Under the pieces are notes generated by a model. That model did not search any database. It was not told where the DNA came from and worked only from the letters and a program-made list of their open reading frames with translations. The position numbers and the translations under genes were made by a program. Shown one piece after another: positions 62,958 through 64,000 of a DNA stretch of 64,000 nucleotides. The stretch covers positions 1 through 64,000 of the forward strand of contig DASXTC010000083.1 in NCBI GenBank assembly GCA_036505635.1, written 5' to 3'. The DNA comes from DASXTC01 sp036505635. Lineage in GTDB: Bacteria; Acidobacteriota; Polarisedimenticolia; JACPZX01; DASXTC01. The stretch's first letter is position 1. Each line of letters opens with the position of its first letter.

Positions 62958-63694
62958 TCCTGACGCCGAAGGCGCACGCGGCCGAGGCCGCGCGCGCGAT
63001 GGGCCGGGCGGGCAACGCGGCGACCGCCGCGAGCAGCCGCTCGTTCTTCAAGCCGGGCGATCGGGTCAGCTTCCATGGCATCACGACGCCCCGCCTGAGG
63101 GAGATCGAGCGACGGCTCTTCCAGCAGGTGAAGGAGCAATGGCACGTCAAGGAAGCGGTCGTCTTCTGCCGGCTCTGCCTGGCCAGCCGGTTCAACGAGA
63201 GCAAGACGCTGGGGATCCTGACCCTCTCGCGGTTCCACCGCGAGTTCGAACGGGGCCTCTTCTCCGAGGTCGAGAGGTGGCTGTCCGGGGACCTCTGCGA
63301 CAACTGGTCGGCGGTGGACGCGCTGGCGCCATGGGTCATCACTCCTCTGCTGCGCCGGCACCCGGGCCTGATGCCACGCCTGGCGCGATGGACCCGATCG
63401 CGCAATCTGTGGGTGCGCCGCGCCTCGGTCGTCTGCCTCGTCCCGATGGCGCGGCGCGGAGAGCATCTCGAGCTGGCCTACGGGACCGCCGAGACCCTTG
63501 CCGGCGACCGCGAGGACCTGATTCACAAGGCGGTCGGCTGGCTCCTGCGCGAGGCGGGCAAGACCGACCCGCGCCGGTTGGAGGCCTTCCTCCTGACCTG
63601 TCGCCCGCGCATGCCGCGGACCACCATGCGCTACGCCATCGAGCGTATGCCGCGGGATCAGAGGCTACGCCTCATGGCCGCCACACGGGCCTGA
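62954..63694 (+). CDS. AlkD-like DNA alkylation repair protein
   Basis: 246 aa from TTG 62954, which overlaps the panD stop (TTGA). A HEAT-like all-helical protein: FHGITTPRLREIERRLFQQV, SRFNESKTLGILTLSRFH, DLCDNWSAVDALAPWVITPL (the DN.S..D motif typical of AlkC/AlkD), RSRNLWVRRASVVCLVPMAR and IHKAVGWLLREAGKTDPRRL. Removes alkylated bases in characterised AlkD members. Position after panD is probably incidental. Confidence 0.9.
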   Translation: MILTPKAHAAEAARAMGRAGNAATAASSRSFFKPGDRVSFHGITTPRLREIERRLFQQVKEQWHVKEAVVFCRLCLASRFNESKTLGILTLSRFHREFERGLFSEVERWLSGDLCDNWSAVDALAPWVITPLLRRHPGLMPRLARWTRSRNLWVRRASVVCLVPMARRGEHLELAYGTAETLAGDREDLIHKAVGWLLREAGKTDPRRLEAFLLTCRPRMPRTTMRYAIERMPRDQRLRLMAATRA

Positions 63695-63733
63695 GCGGTT
63701 CGGCCGGCAGCCGACCCCTCGAGGCTCTCCCCA

Positions 63734-64000
63734 TCATGGAATGACCCTCACGTTGGTCGGCGGGCTCGGCGGCGTCCTGTCGTTGTTCACGGTGACGGTG
63801 ATCGGCGCCGAGGTGGTCGTGTTGCCCGCCGCGTCGCGCGCCACCGCGGTCAGAGTGTGCGAGCCATTGACCGCGGCCAGCGTATCCCAGGAGATGGAGT
63901 ACGGGGCCCCGGTGTCCTCCGAGCCGAGGTTGGCTCCGTCCAGCTTGAGCTGGACCCCCGCGACTCCCACGTTGTCCGAGGCGTTGGCCGACACCGTGAC
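63734..64000 (-). CDS. Ig-like repeat secreted protein, C-terminal part (5' end outside window)
   Basis: The frame runs in from the right edge and ends at TGA 63736-63734. 88 residues form one Ig-like (Big_7/Big_3 type) beta-sandwich: SDNVGVAGVQLKLDGANLGS, SISWDTLAAVNGSHTLTAVA, RDAAGNTTTSAPITVTV, then a Pro-rich end. Such repeats occur in large surface or secreted proteins. No domain before it is visible. Confidence 0.75.
   Translation of the reverse strand, partial: VTVSANASDNVGVAGVQLKLDGANLGSEDTGAPYSISWDTLAAVNGSHTLTAVARDAAGNTTTSAPITVTVNNDRTPPSPPTNVRVIP

Overview
The window is a high-GC bacterial chromosome segment that most resembles Acidobacteriota. This is an inference from gene content: a membrane Ser/Thr kinase with a FlgO/TolB-like and TPR extracytoplasmic part, VWFA and TPR secreted proteins of the kind abundant in that phylum, and a conserved tilS-ftsH-folP-cdaA-cdaR-glmM block. 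No rRNA is present, so the placement is tentative.

Layout. 1-600: cut-off antitoxin and VapC toxin. 758-2393: IS1380-family insertion sequence. 2462-6749: leftward chromate-resistance operon (chrB, three secreted proteins, chrA with an in-frame TAG and a lost C-terminus). 7220-8278: drug/metabolite transporter with a His-rich tail. 8380-11453: Ser/Thr kinase gene between two ~170-bp direct repeats that each begin with a tRNA 3'-end fragment. 11681-17600: a likely stress and redox regulon built around a sigma-54 activator (13698-15383). One consensus -24/-12 promoter faces a Cys-rich protein plus glutamate dehydrogenase; a second, with an upstream palindrome, faces rnk, doxX and Fe-SOD. 17692-21897: DUF488 protein, di-haem cytochrome, orphan response regulator, Rieske ferredoxin and its FAD reductase, and two small coupled ORFs. 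22012-22185: tRNA-Asp and tRNA-Val. 22409-26324: epimerase, steroid-5-alpha-reductase-like protein, Mut7-C protein, a frameshifted MBL hydrolase and a secreted carboxypeptidase-regulatory-like protein. 26552-30025: VWFA and TPR secreted proteins and a zinc-finger membrane protein. 30232-32958: membrane protein, ECF sigma factor, small membrane protein, M48 protease. 33005-34408: BrnT/BrnA-type toxin-antitoxin pair and an HtrA-like protease.

From 34 kb the content is mostly housekeeping: glmM, cdaR, cdaA, folP, ftsH, tilS and a CAU tRNA (leftward); a Cys-rich mini-protein, hemB, hemL and a glutaredoxin-like protein (rightward); a coiled-coil envelope protein; a leftward chain uvrD, GT2, PMT-like glycosyltransferase, methyltransferase with 4-nt overlaps; a leftward TPR protein, yvcK, glmU, glmS operon; then folK, a deoxynucleoside kinase, panB, panC, panD and an AlkD-like glycosylase. 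The window ends in the C-terminus of an Ig-like-repeat protein.

The genes cover UDP-GlcNAc synthesis (glmS, glmM, glmU) with c-di-AMP synthesis (cdaA/cdaR), folate (folP, folK), pantothenate (panBCD) and early haem synthesis (hemB, hemL). The most interesting accessory feature is the predicted sigma-54/V4R-regulator regulon with two promoters at 13.4 and 15.5 kb. All functions are read from sequence motifs; no database search was possible.
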